A DNA stretch of 64,000 nucleotides. Origin: Gari tellinella. Its lineage: Eukaryota; Mollusca; Bivalvia; Cardiida; Psammobiidae. Where the stretch lies: assembly GCA_922989275.2 (NCBI GenBank), contig OV277861.1, positions 95,084,993 to 95,148,992 on the forward strand. Reading direction: 5' to 3'. The translations under genes and the position numbers were made by a program. Shown here piece by piece: positions 22,805 to 31,602 of this stretch (position 1 is the stretch's first letter; the number at the start of each line of letters is the position of its first letter). The notes beneath the pieces were generated by a model. That model did not search any database. It was given only the letters and a program-made list of their open reading frames with translations, and was not told where the DNA came from.

Positions 22805-23890
22805 GATGTCGAGCTGAGCGGACGTGTCTTTGTGAGCTCCCAGAATAGACTACACATGTGCAGTTCAACACGCAGTGCAAAGTTCTGAACAGACTCTTTA
22901 CTTGTGTGAAGCTCTTTCTGGTGAAAGAAGCAACATTTTTTCTGTGGCAACCTGCAACAAACCGGCAAATTGCGGACTTCTACATGTGAATTCTTCCATT
23001 CGTGCCGCCATTACACGGACCCGCAAGGCCTCACGATTTTTGCCTGAAACTCTATGGTTTCACTACACTAAAGGCTAAGCGCATCCAGATAGACTTACTA
23101 GTCTCCATGATTCTTACATATCCTCATTTTATCGAATAGACTATCCCTTTATCTCGTAATTTTTACAGATTTTAGAAGATTAAGTTAGACTTCCTCTGAG
23201 CTCCACGCCTCCAGGTATTTTCGCTCCATTCCTGCTGAACGGACATGTTTTTCTAAGATTAAAGTTAGACTTCCTCTGAGTTCCACGCCTCCAGATACTT
23301 TCGCTCCATTCCTGCTGAACGGACATTTTTTTTCTGTGAGCCCTAAGAATAGACAAGACGTTTGCAATATTTAAGAAGTTAAGACAGACTTCCACTAAGT
23401 TCCAGCTTTCTTCTCGCCATACCTGCTGAACGGACATGTTTTTTGTGAGCCCTAAGAATAGACTATACATGTTAGCATGCGGTGTTAGTTTTCAGCTATA
23501 ATTCGTAGTGCATTTGACACAGACGTGTGTGAAGCTAGCATTAACATGTGATTTCTGGCCGCCATTACATGGACCCGTAAGCCTTGGCACAAGGCTCTTT
23601 TAACTTATTTGTTTTATTTTTGAACTCTAATAGCCTTAAGAAGTCAAGTTGGACTTTCACTTAGTTCCAGGTGTTTTCCTGCCATACCTGCTGAACGGAT
23701 GTTTTCTTTTGTGAGCCTTAAGAATAGACTATACATGTGCATGCAATATTAGTTTTCAGCTATAATTCGTAGTGCAATAGTTATGCGCAGACGTGTGTGA
23801 AACTAATATTAACATGTGATTTCTGGCCGCTAATACAAGGACCCGTAAGCCTTGGCATAAGGCACTTTGAACTTATTTGTTTTATTTCTG
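22805..23890. repeat. Complex tandem satellite, about 264-bp units with 80-bp sub-repeat
   Basis: GCTGAACGGACATG followed by TGTGAGCCCTAAGAATAGAC recurs at about 23425 and 23689 (period ~264), with a more diverged unit from 22815. Each unit also holds GCCGCCATTACATGGACCCG and TTTTCAGCTATAATTCGTAG. Near 23160-23320 an 80-bp piece (CTTCCTCTGAGTTCCACGCC ... CCTGCTGAACGGAC) is itself duplicated. Small frames translate the repeat and are not genes. Confidence 0.75.
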
Positions 23891-23964
23891 AACTTTATTC
23901 GTGAGAACACTATATTTACTAGGACTTACCAAGTCCTGTGTGCTCCGACTACAACGGAGGAAAC

Positions 23965-23987
23965 TACAACAACAACAACAACAACAA
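23965..23987. repeat. (AAC)n microsatellite
   Basis: Seven consecutive ACA/AAC triplets. Confidence 0.85.
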
Positions 23988-24600
23988 TATGGCAAGGGAG
24001 AAACTGGTTAAATCTATTAGTGTGAGCTTAACCTTTAAGAAACTAGGCATCCGTCTCTAAAACGATGTAGTCTGTAGTAATTATCAGCATTATTTACTGT
24101 TGGCTGTGTACTCCGTTAGACAGTTTAATTACAGCAAGGTACATTTTGGATCCAGACGCTTAATTACTCATATTTGATCTGAATTGTGTGCACGACCTAG
24201 AATATAAATGATAAATCGTACTACATATTATTTGACAATAATTTCACTCGAATAAAGTTTAAAATACAAACTGTACAATCATTTAGTAATATCAGAACAC
24301 ATTATAGTTTTCTTTGTTATACGCATGCAAAAAGCGATCCCACAAACTAGTCACTGACATTAGAAAAGCATTTAGTCTCTTCAATGTTTTAGTTTGCTAC
24401 GGAAACTATATCATCAATTTTGTATACTGTTTTTATACGATTTAGAAATATTGTTTGTCTGAATTTTCTTTCATTTCGATCTTATATTTATACCGAAATA
24501 CATAAGCAACATAAGCTGACATGTAAAACTACATACATACAAATATAAGACAAACTAACTGTTATAACAATTCTCACAAAAGATGATGCCATTCTAATTT

Positions 24601-24838
24601 ACCAATTACCCTATAACCTATTTCTAATATTGAAAATGCATATAGTGGACCACTTAAAGCGGGTTCAAAGTAAATTAGAATGTGCCTTCAGGCGCATTCT
24701 GCTTTACTTTCTGCCTGCTTTAAGCTACCATCGACTAGAAAATAGAAAATATTTCTCATGATAAATATAATTTGGAACTATTTTCTTCATTAAAGAAATA
24801 TATTAAAGGCGTAAAATGCGTATTTATGGGGTCATGGG
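24601..24838. mobile_element. MITE family C copy, moderately diverged
   Basis: CCAATTACCCTATAACCTAT ... GGGGTCATGGG|TT. Hairpin TTAAAGCGGGTTCAAAGTAA ... GAATGTGCC/TT/CAGGCGCATTC, one stem pair mismatched. The TTAA copies are decayed. Confidence 0.75.
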
Positions 24839-24910
24839 TTCATACTGTCAATAATTTGGCCGTCAATGGTTGAAGATAGTTAATGCTTGTGTTTTCAAAA
24901 CTATCACATA

Positions 24911-25116
24911 CAGTAAAACCTGTCTATTACGACCACTAAATTATGTTAATTATTAGGGTGTTTACGGTAGGTGACCGCTTAAAGCAAGGTGACAGTGAAA
25001 CAGAAAGCTCCTTTAGGAGCTTTCTGTTTCACTGTCACCTTGCTTTAAGCTGCCACCTCTCTATTATACAATCAATTCGCCTTCGTTTTAGTGGTCGTAA
25101 TAGCGAGGTTTTACTG
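24911..25116. mobile_element. MITE family A copy, 206 bp, complete
   Basis: TA|CAGTAAAACCTGTCTATTAC ... GTAATAGCGAGGTTTTACTG|TA. Central loopless palindrome GGTGACAGTGAAACAGAAAG / CTCC TTTA GGAG / complement. Same length as the 17.2-kb copy. Confidence 0.9.
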
Positions 25117-26796
25117 TAGTTAGTATTAATTAAGTAAGTCGTTGCGATTGATTGAAATTTGCTTTTAATAAATAAAGCTTAAGTCACACGCAAAAGAGAC
25201 CGTTGTTTATTTGCTATGCATATGTTTGAATTGTGTGAAAATACCATACAAACACTGAAATAGAATTGAATGACATTAATTTAATCAAAAGTGTTATATT
25301 AATAACGAGTACGTTCCAGATCACAAAATGATTAATTCTACATTTGATCAGGGTATGGACCTTTCTGCAAATGTCCTTTTACAAATGTCCCTAAATAAAC
25401 ATAAAATACGTTTGCGATAAAAAATAAAAGAAATATTGAAGTAGACTTTATCATATTAGGTGTAGAGTTTAAAACACTTTAAAAACAATTTAACCCTTCA
25501 GCTGTTCTGGTACCATCTGTTTTAAAGTAGACGCCATCACTTTGTTTTTAAATTGAGAGCTTATGCATGTGTGTTCTGATATAACATCCATACCTAAGTC
25601 AAAGAGTTTTGATCCTTATCAAACGACATGCCCTAAGGCTATAAATAGTTTAAATTAAGTCTTAGATCATTTTCAAACATTTGAATGGTATTTGAGCATA
25701 AGCCCAAATCTAACCAATCAAATGCTTGACATCGAACTCAGACTCAATAAGCTCAAATCTGAGCAGTCACGTGCTTGAGAACTCAACTCGTACTCTTTAT
25801 AACCTTGGACCCATGTTGTTTGCACATACCATTGTAGTTGTGTTTAAAGGCATTTTCTGACCTACTTTTGGTGATAATCTATATACCATCAGTTCCCTGG
25901 CTAAACTCATAATTTTCTTCCATACCTGTATTATTGTGAATCATTGAAACGTCTCATGTAATGCCTGCGCCTGATATTTGATAGTTCGGTAAGTAAAACC
26001 AATTAAAGAAAAACACATTTGAGTATGTTAGTGCCTCTTTGCCACCTTGAAAATGGTGACATTGGCGAGGCACACTTTGCTCCTGCTTTACCGTTACTTT
26101 CACACCTGTCATGAACAATTGGGGGAGAGGGGTTAGTCCATCAAAGGACTGAGGAAATGTCTTTAACGGTAACAGAGTTAAGGGTATGCGGGCTGTGTGC
26201 AATTTACAGTGTGTGTATTTAACCAACTGTAAATTTTTGTTTCTTTGGGAACTGTCATTTTCCTCGCAGTTTATGTGGTAGCCCTTGTACAATAAGCATT
26301 CAACAAGACATATGTGCCCTCATGTATGTAGCACGAAGAGTTAGAAAAACAAAGCTTATTGCCCGTTACAAACAAAACGTGTTGCTGACAAGAACAAAAT
26401 TACTTCAAGGATGTATTGCTATTGAAACAGTTACTCTTAACCATACAATACATATTTCATCTGTTATTCAGATTATTTATCCAAGGTTTCTGTCCGATTA
26501 AATACTAATCAGAGTGTCAAACTGATCTTGGATAACCTGTGTTTCGCCAAATTCAATAACCACCATAACTTATTCCTTAAACAAATTAGCTGTGTCATAC
26601 GAACATCAGACTTACTGCATTCCCCAAACAATATTTACACTTTCTAGCCGTACTCTCAGTATCGGTGTTTGTGCGCGTTTTACAATGGATAATGTCAAGT
26701 ATAGTAGGCCAATACCAAACAACCGTCTTGAGTTCAGTAAAGTAAGTGATGGCCGTCGATGTCCATCGATTGCAAAGTGGCTACCTGTCTGACATA
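25117..26796. other. Non-coding stretch containing one family J segment
   Basis: No gene is supported; the largest frame (minus strand, 25954-26292, 112 codons) has no recognised domain. The family J segment at 25681-25812 is listed separately. Confidence 0.4.
25681..25812 (-). repeat. Family J dispersed repeat, inverted to 39.2-kb copy
   Basis: It shares CTAACCAATCAAATGCTTGA, GAACTCAGACTC and TTATAACCTTGGACCCAT-type blocks with 39188-39335, which lies in the opposite orientation. The copies are diverged and no coding sequence is present. Confidence 0.45.
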
Positions 26797-27046
26797 TAGT
26801 AAAGATAACGTTATGTTTCCGTTTAAACGCAAATGCATTGCAATGAACTATAGAAAATGACAAATTTTTGACAATTCTGACGACCAGTTTTAAATTTAAT
26901 TTGCAAACAGTTTGGAGACTGATCAGACGACGTGTAATTCAGACGCCGGGTAACCCGGAGTCTGATCTGGCTCCAAACTGTTTGCATTAAAAATAATAAT
27001 TTAAGCATTAACGTGGTTATTTGGAAAGAAAATGATTACTCTACTG
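26797..27046. mobile_element. MITE family D copy with duplicated core piece
   Basis: The left end is diverged (AAAGATAACGTTATGTTTCC) and the right end is AAAATGATTACTCTACTG|TA. The core has an extra GACGACGTGTAATTC before the normal CAGACGCCGGGTAACCCGGA, so part of the stem tip is duplicated. Confidence 0.75.
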
Positions 27047-27216
27047 TACTCTGCACGTTGCACATTGGGTACAAACTGTTAACCTAAACAGCAAACAGTG
27101 GTAAATGAACACGCTACCGTACACACCTTCTTATATGGATCACTCCACAGCTTACGTTGGACAAGGTACACTGTTTGTAAAGGACGCATGTTGCCGTTGA
27201 TAGGTTTTAATAGGTT

Positions 27217-27313
27217 TGTCGAGAATATAACGCGACGTCATGTGACGTCGTTTGCCGACATTGTACGCAGGTCTTGACGTCACAACGTCTTTGTATATAA
27301 ACATGTATCTGTA
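27217..27313 (+). repeat. 5' LTR, left part (97 of 169 bp)
   Basis: Starts TGTCGAGAATATAACGCGAC and is identical to 33526-33622 except one base (GCCGACATT against GCCGCCATT). It ends in the TA where the DNA transposon inserted. It contains a CRE palindrome TGACGTCA (27275-27282) and a TATATAAA box (27293-27301 region). Confidence 0.92.
27275..27301 (+). promoter_or_regulatory. LTR promoter motifs: CRE and TATA box
   Basis: A perfect TGACGTCA (CREB/ATF-type site) is followed ~10 bp later by TGTATATAAA. Upstream, GCGACGTCATGTGACGTCG supplies two more ACGTCA half-sites in opposite orientation. The same motifs are present in the 3' LTR. Their use as the retrotransposon promoter is inferred. The inserted transposon now separates this promoter from the internal region. 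Confidence 0.5.
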
Positions 27314-27323
27314 CTGGTGTCCG

Positions 27324-27353
27324 ACCAAATACCGCCGCGTACCAATTACCGCC
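27324..27353. promoter_or_regulatory. Subterminal repeats, likely transposase binding sites (left)
   Basis: ACCAAATACCGCC (27324-27336) and ACCAATTACCGCC (27341-27353) differ by one base and lie 10 and 27 bp from the element end. The right end carries the complements at 31483-31495 (10 bp from the end) and 31282-31294. Binding by the transposase HTH is inferred. Confidence 0.55.
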
Positions 27354-27674
27354 AACCCGTCTTTTTCTATGCTTCTACACTATTATTCAAATAAATATCG
27401 CCCAAATGTGCTTAATTGTTATGTTTCAATGTAATATTAATCGTTACCATGTTGAAATAAATTGAATTGAAGAAACTATCTGCGTTCAAAGTCGTCTCCA
27501 AAGCCCATTGCAGTAAATGCGCACGCGGGGTTGAAAAATAGAACGTTTCGCGCACATCCGGAAATAAACAGAGTTGACCTACTAGCAGACGAACTCCGCC
27601 CACAACAGAAACCTTTTGAAGAAAACTGACTGTTTCGGCATTTTTACTGCATATTGCATTCAAAGCAAGTGGTG
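27354..27674 (+). other. Probable 5' untranslated exon of the transposase gene
   Basis: Lies between the left terminal repeat and a good splice donor (GTG|GTAAGT at 27675). No convincing start codon or TATA box is seen. Transcription start unknown. Confidence 0.4.
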
Positions 27675-28435
27675 GTAAGTTTCAATTTTTATTTCTATCC
27701 TGTCAAAAGCTAATTTGCAAACTGCTCGATCCATTTCAGCCATAACCCTATTGTAGGTTATCATTTGCCAGGAATGTTGAAATAGGCTATACATCTTTGG
27801 GTTGGGGGTCGTCTCAAGAGTATGCGATATAACATGTATGTGAGGTTGACGAGGGAAACACTTTTAAAACTCATTTCAATTGGATCTATATAATGAAAAT
27901 AATAGATCAAAATGTACAAACCAGATCATGGTTTAATGCACACTAGCTAATTGGCATGCAATATATGCAACAACTAAATTTAATCCAGATAGCATATTTC
28001 AAATGAAATACTTTCATAGATCTATTAAATAGAAATAGCTTTATTAATGGTTAATACCTATTATATATAAATGGGCAATACTTATTATGATTACATAAAT
28101 TATCAAGTTAAAATTTTAAGTCCATGTTTTTACAAACTGGGGGCCAATAGGACGAGATTTTTTTATATATATTAATCATTTTTAAAAGTTAATGTAGATC
28201 TAATATAAATCTGATTTGCTAAACATGTTAGAAAAAAATCATTTCAGAATATTACTTTTGAGGAAGGGACTAAACATACGAAACAATTGATATACTAATG
28301 CAGTGATTTATTTTCATCCATTCTATTATTTTCACATAGACTAGATATACATTACTCACATGCACTTTCCTTTAAGTGCATATATATTTATTGTGATACA
28401 AGTGGGGTAATGCATTGTTTTTCTTTTTGTAACAG
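27675..28435 (+). other. Probable 5' UTR intron of the transposase gene
   Basis: Donor GTG|GTAAGTTTC and acceptor TTTTTCTTTTTGTAACAG| lie 761 bp apart, with a pyrimidine-rich tract before the acceptor. The exon resumes 12 bases before the ATG at 28448. The intervening sequence is very AT-rich with no coding features. Splicing is predicted from the consensus only. Confidence 0.55.
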
Positions 28436-28447
28436 GCTGACATCATC

Positions 28448-28663
28448 ATGGCTAAGCGTAAGCTATATGCAGAGGAAGATCTGAAAGCTGCTGTATCTGC
28501 CGTGAAGCAGGCACGTATTACGTGCAGCCAAGCAGCCCGGGACTACAATATTCCACGTAAAACCATTGCTGATTGTCTGTCCGGCCGGTGGAAAAAACAC
28601 AATCCTGGTCCAGACACAATGCTCAATGTTGAAGAGGAGATTTCCCTTGTGGAGTATATCTAA
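28448..28663 (+). pseudogene. Transposase N-terminal psq-type HTH, split off by a frameshift
   Basis: A 71-residue frame beginning MAKRKLYAEEDLKAAV, followed by ITCSQAARDYNIPRKTI, the helix-turn-helix pattern of pipsqueak/pogo transposase DNA-binding domains (about residues 1-50). It ends with EEEISLVEYI, a segment that normally runs straight into the CENP-B-type second helical domain. Here TAA intervenes, and the matching continuation begins a few bases later in another frame (28669). Two extra bases in the TA-rich run ATCTAATATATATG would explain both the stop and the shift. The start is the first ATG after the predicted splice acceptor. The fragment alone could bind DNA but has no catalytic domain. 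Confidence 0.85.
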
Positions 28664-28668
28664 TATAT

Positions 28669-30291
28669 ATGCAGACCCAGGGATTTCCAATGACCAGGAA
28701 CATTGTGAGGCAATATGTGATAGCTATATGTAAGAAAGAAAACAAAAAAACAATGTTTAATCTAGAAAAAGGCCCTTCTGACAAATGGTTCAGAAAGTTT
28801 TTTGCCAAACACCCTCAATTGACAGAAAGAGGAGCTGAGCGACAAGACAGAGCTAGAGCTCGTATGTCCAATGAAACAACTGTGAACCACTACTTCCAGT
28901 TACTTGAAGAGACCATAAAAAAACTTGGGTTGGAAAGTAAGCCATCACAAATTTTCAACTGCGATGAAACGGGATTTAGTGGCAAGGAGAAACCAAGAGA
29001 AAAGGTCATTGGCCTGAAAGGTCATCATTTCTACCAGCAGGCACTTTTTTCCAGTAATCACGTCACACTTCACATGTGTATATCTGCAGATGGGAAAGTG
29101 CTTCCATCCTTCGTCATATTTGAGAAGTGCTTTCCGCACACTGCATACAAGGATGGTGTACCAGGAAACTGGATGTTTGCTCATTCAGATAGTGGCTACA
29201 TGGACACAAACCTGTTCTATTCATGGTTCAAGGACTTGTTCATACCCAATTGCGGTAGAGCTAGACCAGTTGTTCTGGTCATGGATAATCATGATAGTCA
29301 TGTTAACATTGACATTGTTAAGCTGGCAAGAGAAAATCAAGTGGAACTCATTGGCCTCCCACCACACACTACTCATTTCCTACAGCCTCTTGACGTTGGG
29401 ATAAATGGACCCCTGAAAGCCAAAATTAGTACCCTGGCACTAAACCTTGGATACATGAATACACAGCAAACCATCAGCAAGGCCAAGTTTCCTACTCTGC
29501 TGGCATATGGCATTGACCAGTTCTGCTCACCAGCAAATGTTAAAAGTGCCTTCAGAAAGTCAGGTCTTTATCCCATTAACAAAAGAGCCATCGATTCATC
29601 CCAAGTCCTCCCATCAAAGTTCCAGAAGTCCGATACAAACCAAAGCCCAGCTGAATCTGCAATTGTAGACAGCTTCTCTTCTTCAGAAATGGCTGCGGTG
29701 CCATCTACATCATCAACCACGTCTTTTCATCTCACTACTGTAGATCCGAAACATACATGTGAAAAGTGTGGGTCCTTCTTAGGTGGGAATCCTCTTGTAA
29801 GAGATGGCCTCATTACTCCTGCATTGGCAGATATATTTCTGCCAGTCCCATCAAAGCCAGTCTCTACGCGGAGAAAGTGCATCACAGAAGCACGGGTCAT
29901 ATCCAGTGAAGATTTCTACAACTCACTTGTTGATAGATCCAAAGAAAAAGAGAAAAGAGAACAAGAGATTGCTAAACGAAAACAAGAGAGAGAAGAAAAG
30001 AAAAGAATCAAGGAAGAGACACTATCAAAAAAGAAAGAGAAATGTAAGAAAGCCAAAGGAAAGGAGACACAAAACTCAAAAAAAGACAAAAGTTCAGTTA
30101 AAACCACAACAGATGCCGGCGCCTGTGAGGTTTGTCATCTGGTGGATCCACCAGTTGACTCTAGTGACGTTGTCCAGTGGGTTTGCTGTGATAACTGTGA
30201 GGCATGGAGTCATCAGTATTGTGTTGGGCTTCAGGAGCTAGATGTTGATGATGCATATTTCATCTGCACCTCTTGCTCTCTGACTGCTTAA
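28669..30291 (+). CDS. pogo-like DD35D transposase, C-terminal PHD finger
   Basis: A 540-residue frame. Residues ~7-70 fit the CENP-B-type DNA-binding domain (W40..F41..HP49, then a RARARMSN linker). The catalytic core has Asp99 (FNCDETGFSG), Asp206 (LVMDNHDSH) and Asp242 (THFLQPLDVG), a DD35D arrangement typical of the pogo/Tigger DDE_1 fold that cuts and pastes DNA at TA. A C-x2-C motif lies near 364 (CEKCGSFLGG). A highly charged Lys/Glu segment (~408-480) is followed by a PHD finger with Cys486, 489, 507, 510, His515, Cys518, 533, 536 and Trp504/Trp513; such fingers commonly read histone H3 tails. The frame is open from the frameshift to the stop, but the HTH is detached, so activity is doubtful unless the shift is bypassed. 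The annotated ATG may be only an internal methionine. Confidence 0.92.
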   Translation: MQTQGFPMTRNIVRQYVIAICKKENKKTMFNLEKGPSDKWFRKFFAKHPQLTERGAERQDRARARMSNETTVNHYFQLLEETIKKLGLESKPSQIFNCDETGFSGKEKPREKVIGLKGHHFYQQALFSSNHVTLHMCISADGKVLPSFVIFEKCFPHTAYKDGVPGNWMFAHSDSGYMDTNLFYSWFKDLFIPNCGRARPVVLVMDNHDSHVNIDIVKLARENQVELIGLPPHTTHFLQPLDVGINGPLKAKISTLALNLGYMNTQQTISKAKFPTLLAYGIDQFCSPANVKSAFRKSGLYPINKRAIDSSQVLPSKFQKSDTNQSPAESAIVDSFSSSEMAAVPSTSSTTSFHLTTVDPKHTCEKCGSFLGGNPLVRDGLITPALADIFLPVPSKPVSTRRKCITEARVISSEDFYNSLVDRSKEKEKREQEIAKRKQEREEKKRIKEETLSKKKEKCKKAKGKETQNSKKDKSSVKTTTDAGACEVCHLVDPPVDSSDVVQWVCCDNCEAWSHQYCVGLQELDVDDAYFICTSCSLTA

Positions 30292-30421
30292 ACTTACCTG
30301 GAAAAAAAAGTTTGTGTAAATATTCTGATGTGATACATATAACACATTATGTATAATTGCACAAACTTATTTTTATAACACCCAGTTTTAATATTGTTTC
30401 CTTTAACACATTGTGTTAATA
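30292..30421 (+). other. 3' untranslated region of the transposase gene
   Basis: No AATAAA is seen directly after the stop. The AT-rich sequence is interrupted by a MITE at 30422, which may have displaced the polyadenylation signal. Confidence 0.4.
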
Positions 30422-30594
30422 CAGTGAAACCTGTCTTTCTCGACCATGTTATGAAGAAGCATAGTTAATATAAAGGGCAGGTTATAGCTTAATGCAGGTT
30501 TTGGAAGTATTACAGAACCTGCATTAAGCTATAGCCTGCCTTTAATGTTCACTATGTATCCTCAAAGTATGGTCGCTCAGGACAGGTTTCACTG
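30422..30594. mobile_element. Family A-related MITE inside the DNA transposon
   Basis: TA|CAGTGAAACCTGTCTTTCTC ... GCTCAGGACAGGTTTCACTG|TA, 173 bp. The ends match family A. The centre (AGGCAGGTTATAGCTTAATGCAGG in part, GAACCTGCATTAAGCTATAG) is a different hairpin from other A copies. It is the third nested layer: MITE in DNA transposon in LTR retrotransposon. Confidence 0.9.
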
Positions 30595-30754
30595 TACCCC
30601 AAGTGTATGCTTTGTAAATATTAATGATGTATGACAATGATCACTTTTTCAAAAGACAGACTTATTTATTTAATCTAGATCTATATTGACTCCATCCTTA
30701 CCCTATGAAGTAGACAATCACGATTATTCAAACAGTGATATAAAAAATTCACCT

Positions 30755-30853
30755 ACTTGTCAGTGAGGTGTGTGATGTGATAATCGCTAACCTCTATATT
30801 CATATTCATCTAACTTGTCAGTGAGGTGTGTGATATGATAATCGCTAACCTCT
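30755..30853. repeat. Direct repeat, period 58 bp
   Basis: ACTTGTCAGTGAGGTGTGTG followed by AT(G/A)TGATAATCGCTAACCTCT occurs at 30755 and 30813 with one difference over ~41 bp. It lies in the 3' non-coding region of the transposon. Confidence 0.8.
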
Positions 30854-31281
30854 AATAACCTCTTTATATATGAAATCACCATAAACATTATTCAGAAGCG
30901 CTGGCTGCAAAAATTGTTTTGCGCCGAGCAGGTGGACTTGCCAATGACGCGTTTGGTGAGAGTTTCATAATTATTCTATCTAATGGTGAAAGTTGATAAA
31001 TACCTCTACAACGTTGAAAAAGATGCCCATCGACAACCTCACAGGCTGCATTCGAGTTTAGTATATTTTGAGACGATCCCTGTTGTTAAAACCAAAACGG
31101 AAGTGCAAAGGAAAATGGCGGCAGACATTTTGTGACATTGACTGTGTTTGCAGACGGATTTCTATGTAAGTACTCTCGCATTCCATTTGAAGCATTGATA
31201 ATTATGATAAGAAATAATATATTTGATGATATATGACTGGAATTTCCACTCGAAATTATTCGTTTGGACATGGAAGGGGGT

Positions 31282-31495
31282 GGCGGTAATTGGTAGCGTT
31301 ACCGGAAATTTTTCACACGAAAAGTAGGTCATGTTAGCGAGCCTCGCTAATGGCACGTAAACAGTGTAGATCAGATTCAAGTCTAGTAAAATGTCGCGCA
31401 CAGGTCCTAGATTATTGACACAAATAAGTGTTTCCAAAACCCAACTCTTTAGTGTACAGGAGCGAAAACGATAGAAAAATATGGCGGTATTTGGT
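31282..31495. promoter_or_regulatory. Subterminal repeats, likely transposase binding sites (right)
   Basis: GGCGGTAATTGGT (31282-31294) and GGCGGTATTTGGT (31483-31495) are the complements of the two left-end motifs. The outer one is placed symmetrically, 10 bp from the tip; the inner one is ~210 bp in, so the two ends are organised differently. Confidence 0.5.
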
Positions 31496-31507
31496 CCGAA
31501 ACCAGTA

Positions 31508-31579
31508 GTAGTAAAATAGATTTCAAGAAGACACAACGCTTTTTGTACCCTTCCTCAAAAACCCTTTACCTTTTCGATA
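31508..31579 (+). repeat. 5' LTR, right part (72 of 169 bp)
   Basis: Matches 33623-33694 with two differences and ends TTTTCGATA. Together with 27217-27313 it restores exactly the 169-bp length of the 3' LTR. Confidence 0.92.
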
Positions 31580-31580
31580 T

Positions 31581-31598
31581 TGGTGCCGTGACAGAAGG
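31581..31598 (+). promoter_or_regulatory. Primer-binding site of the LTR element
   Basis: TGGTGCCGTGACAGAAGG starts one base after the LTR. The leading TGG pairs with the CCA end of a tRNA, as expected for minus-strand priming. The tRNA species was not determined. Confidence 0.7.
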
Positions 31599-31602
31599 GA
31601 CA

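Larger units (their letters stand above)
27314..31505 (+). mobile_element. pogo/Tigger-like DNA transposon with PHD-finger transposase
   Basis: Inverted ends: CTGGTGTCCGACCAAATACC GCC at the left and its complement at the right, matching at 21 of 23 positions. TA is duplicated at 27312-27313 and 31506-31507. The intact 3' LTR of the host retrotransposon shows the empty site with a single TA, which proves both boundaries. The 4192-bp element encodes a psq-type HTH and a DD35D transposase (plus strand), preceded by an apparent 5' intron. A MITE of family A is inserted in its 3' non-coding part. TA duplication, the HTH and the DDE_1-type catalytic core place it with Tc1/mariner pogo/Tigger relatives. 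Confidence 0.93.

Noticed and set aside
29804..30241. 145-codon Lys/Arg-rich frame
   Set aside because: Shadow of the transposase C-terminal charged region in another frame.
31100..31150. AAAATGGCGGCAG motif as a host promoter with YY1-like site
   Set aside because: It lies inside the DNA transposon's 3' part, opens only a five-codon frame, and nothing else supports a promoter.
31162..31536. 124-codon minus-strand frame across the right transposon end
   Set aside because: It spans the junction between the DNA transposon and the LTR, so it cannot be an ancestral gene; no domain seen.
31543..31602. Earlier start for the Gag-like frame at 31543
   Set aside because: The first part lies within the LTR and primer-binding site. 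The ATG at 31603 fits the element layout better.
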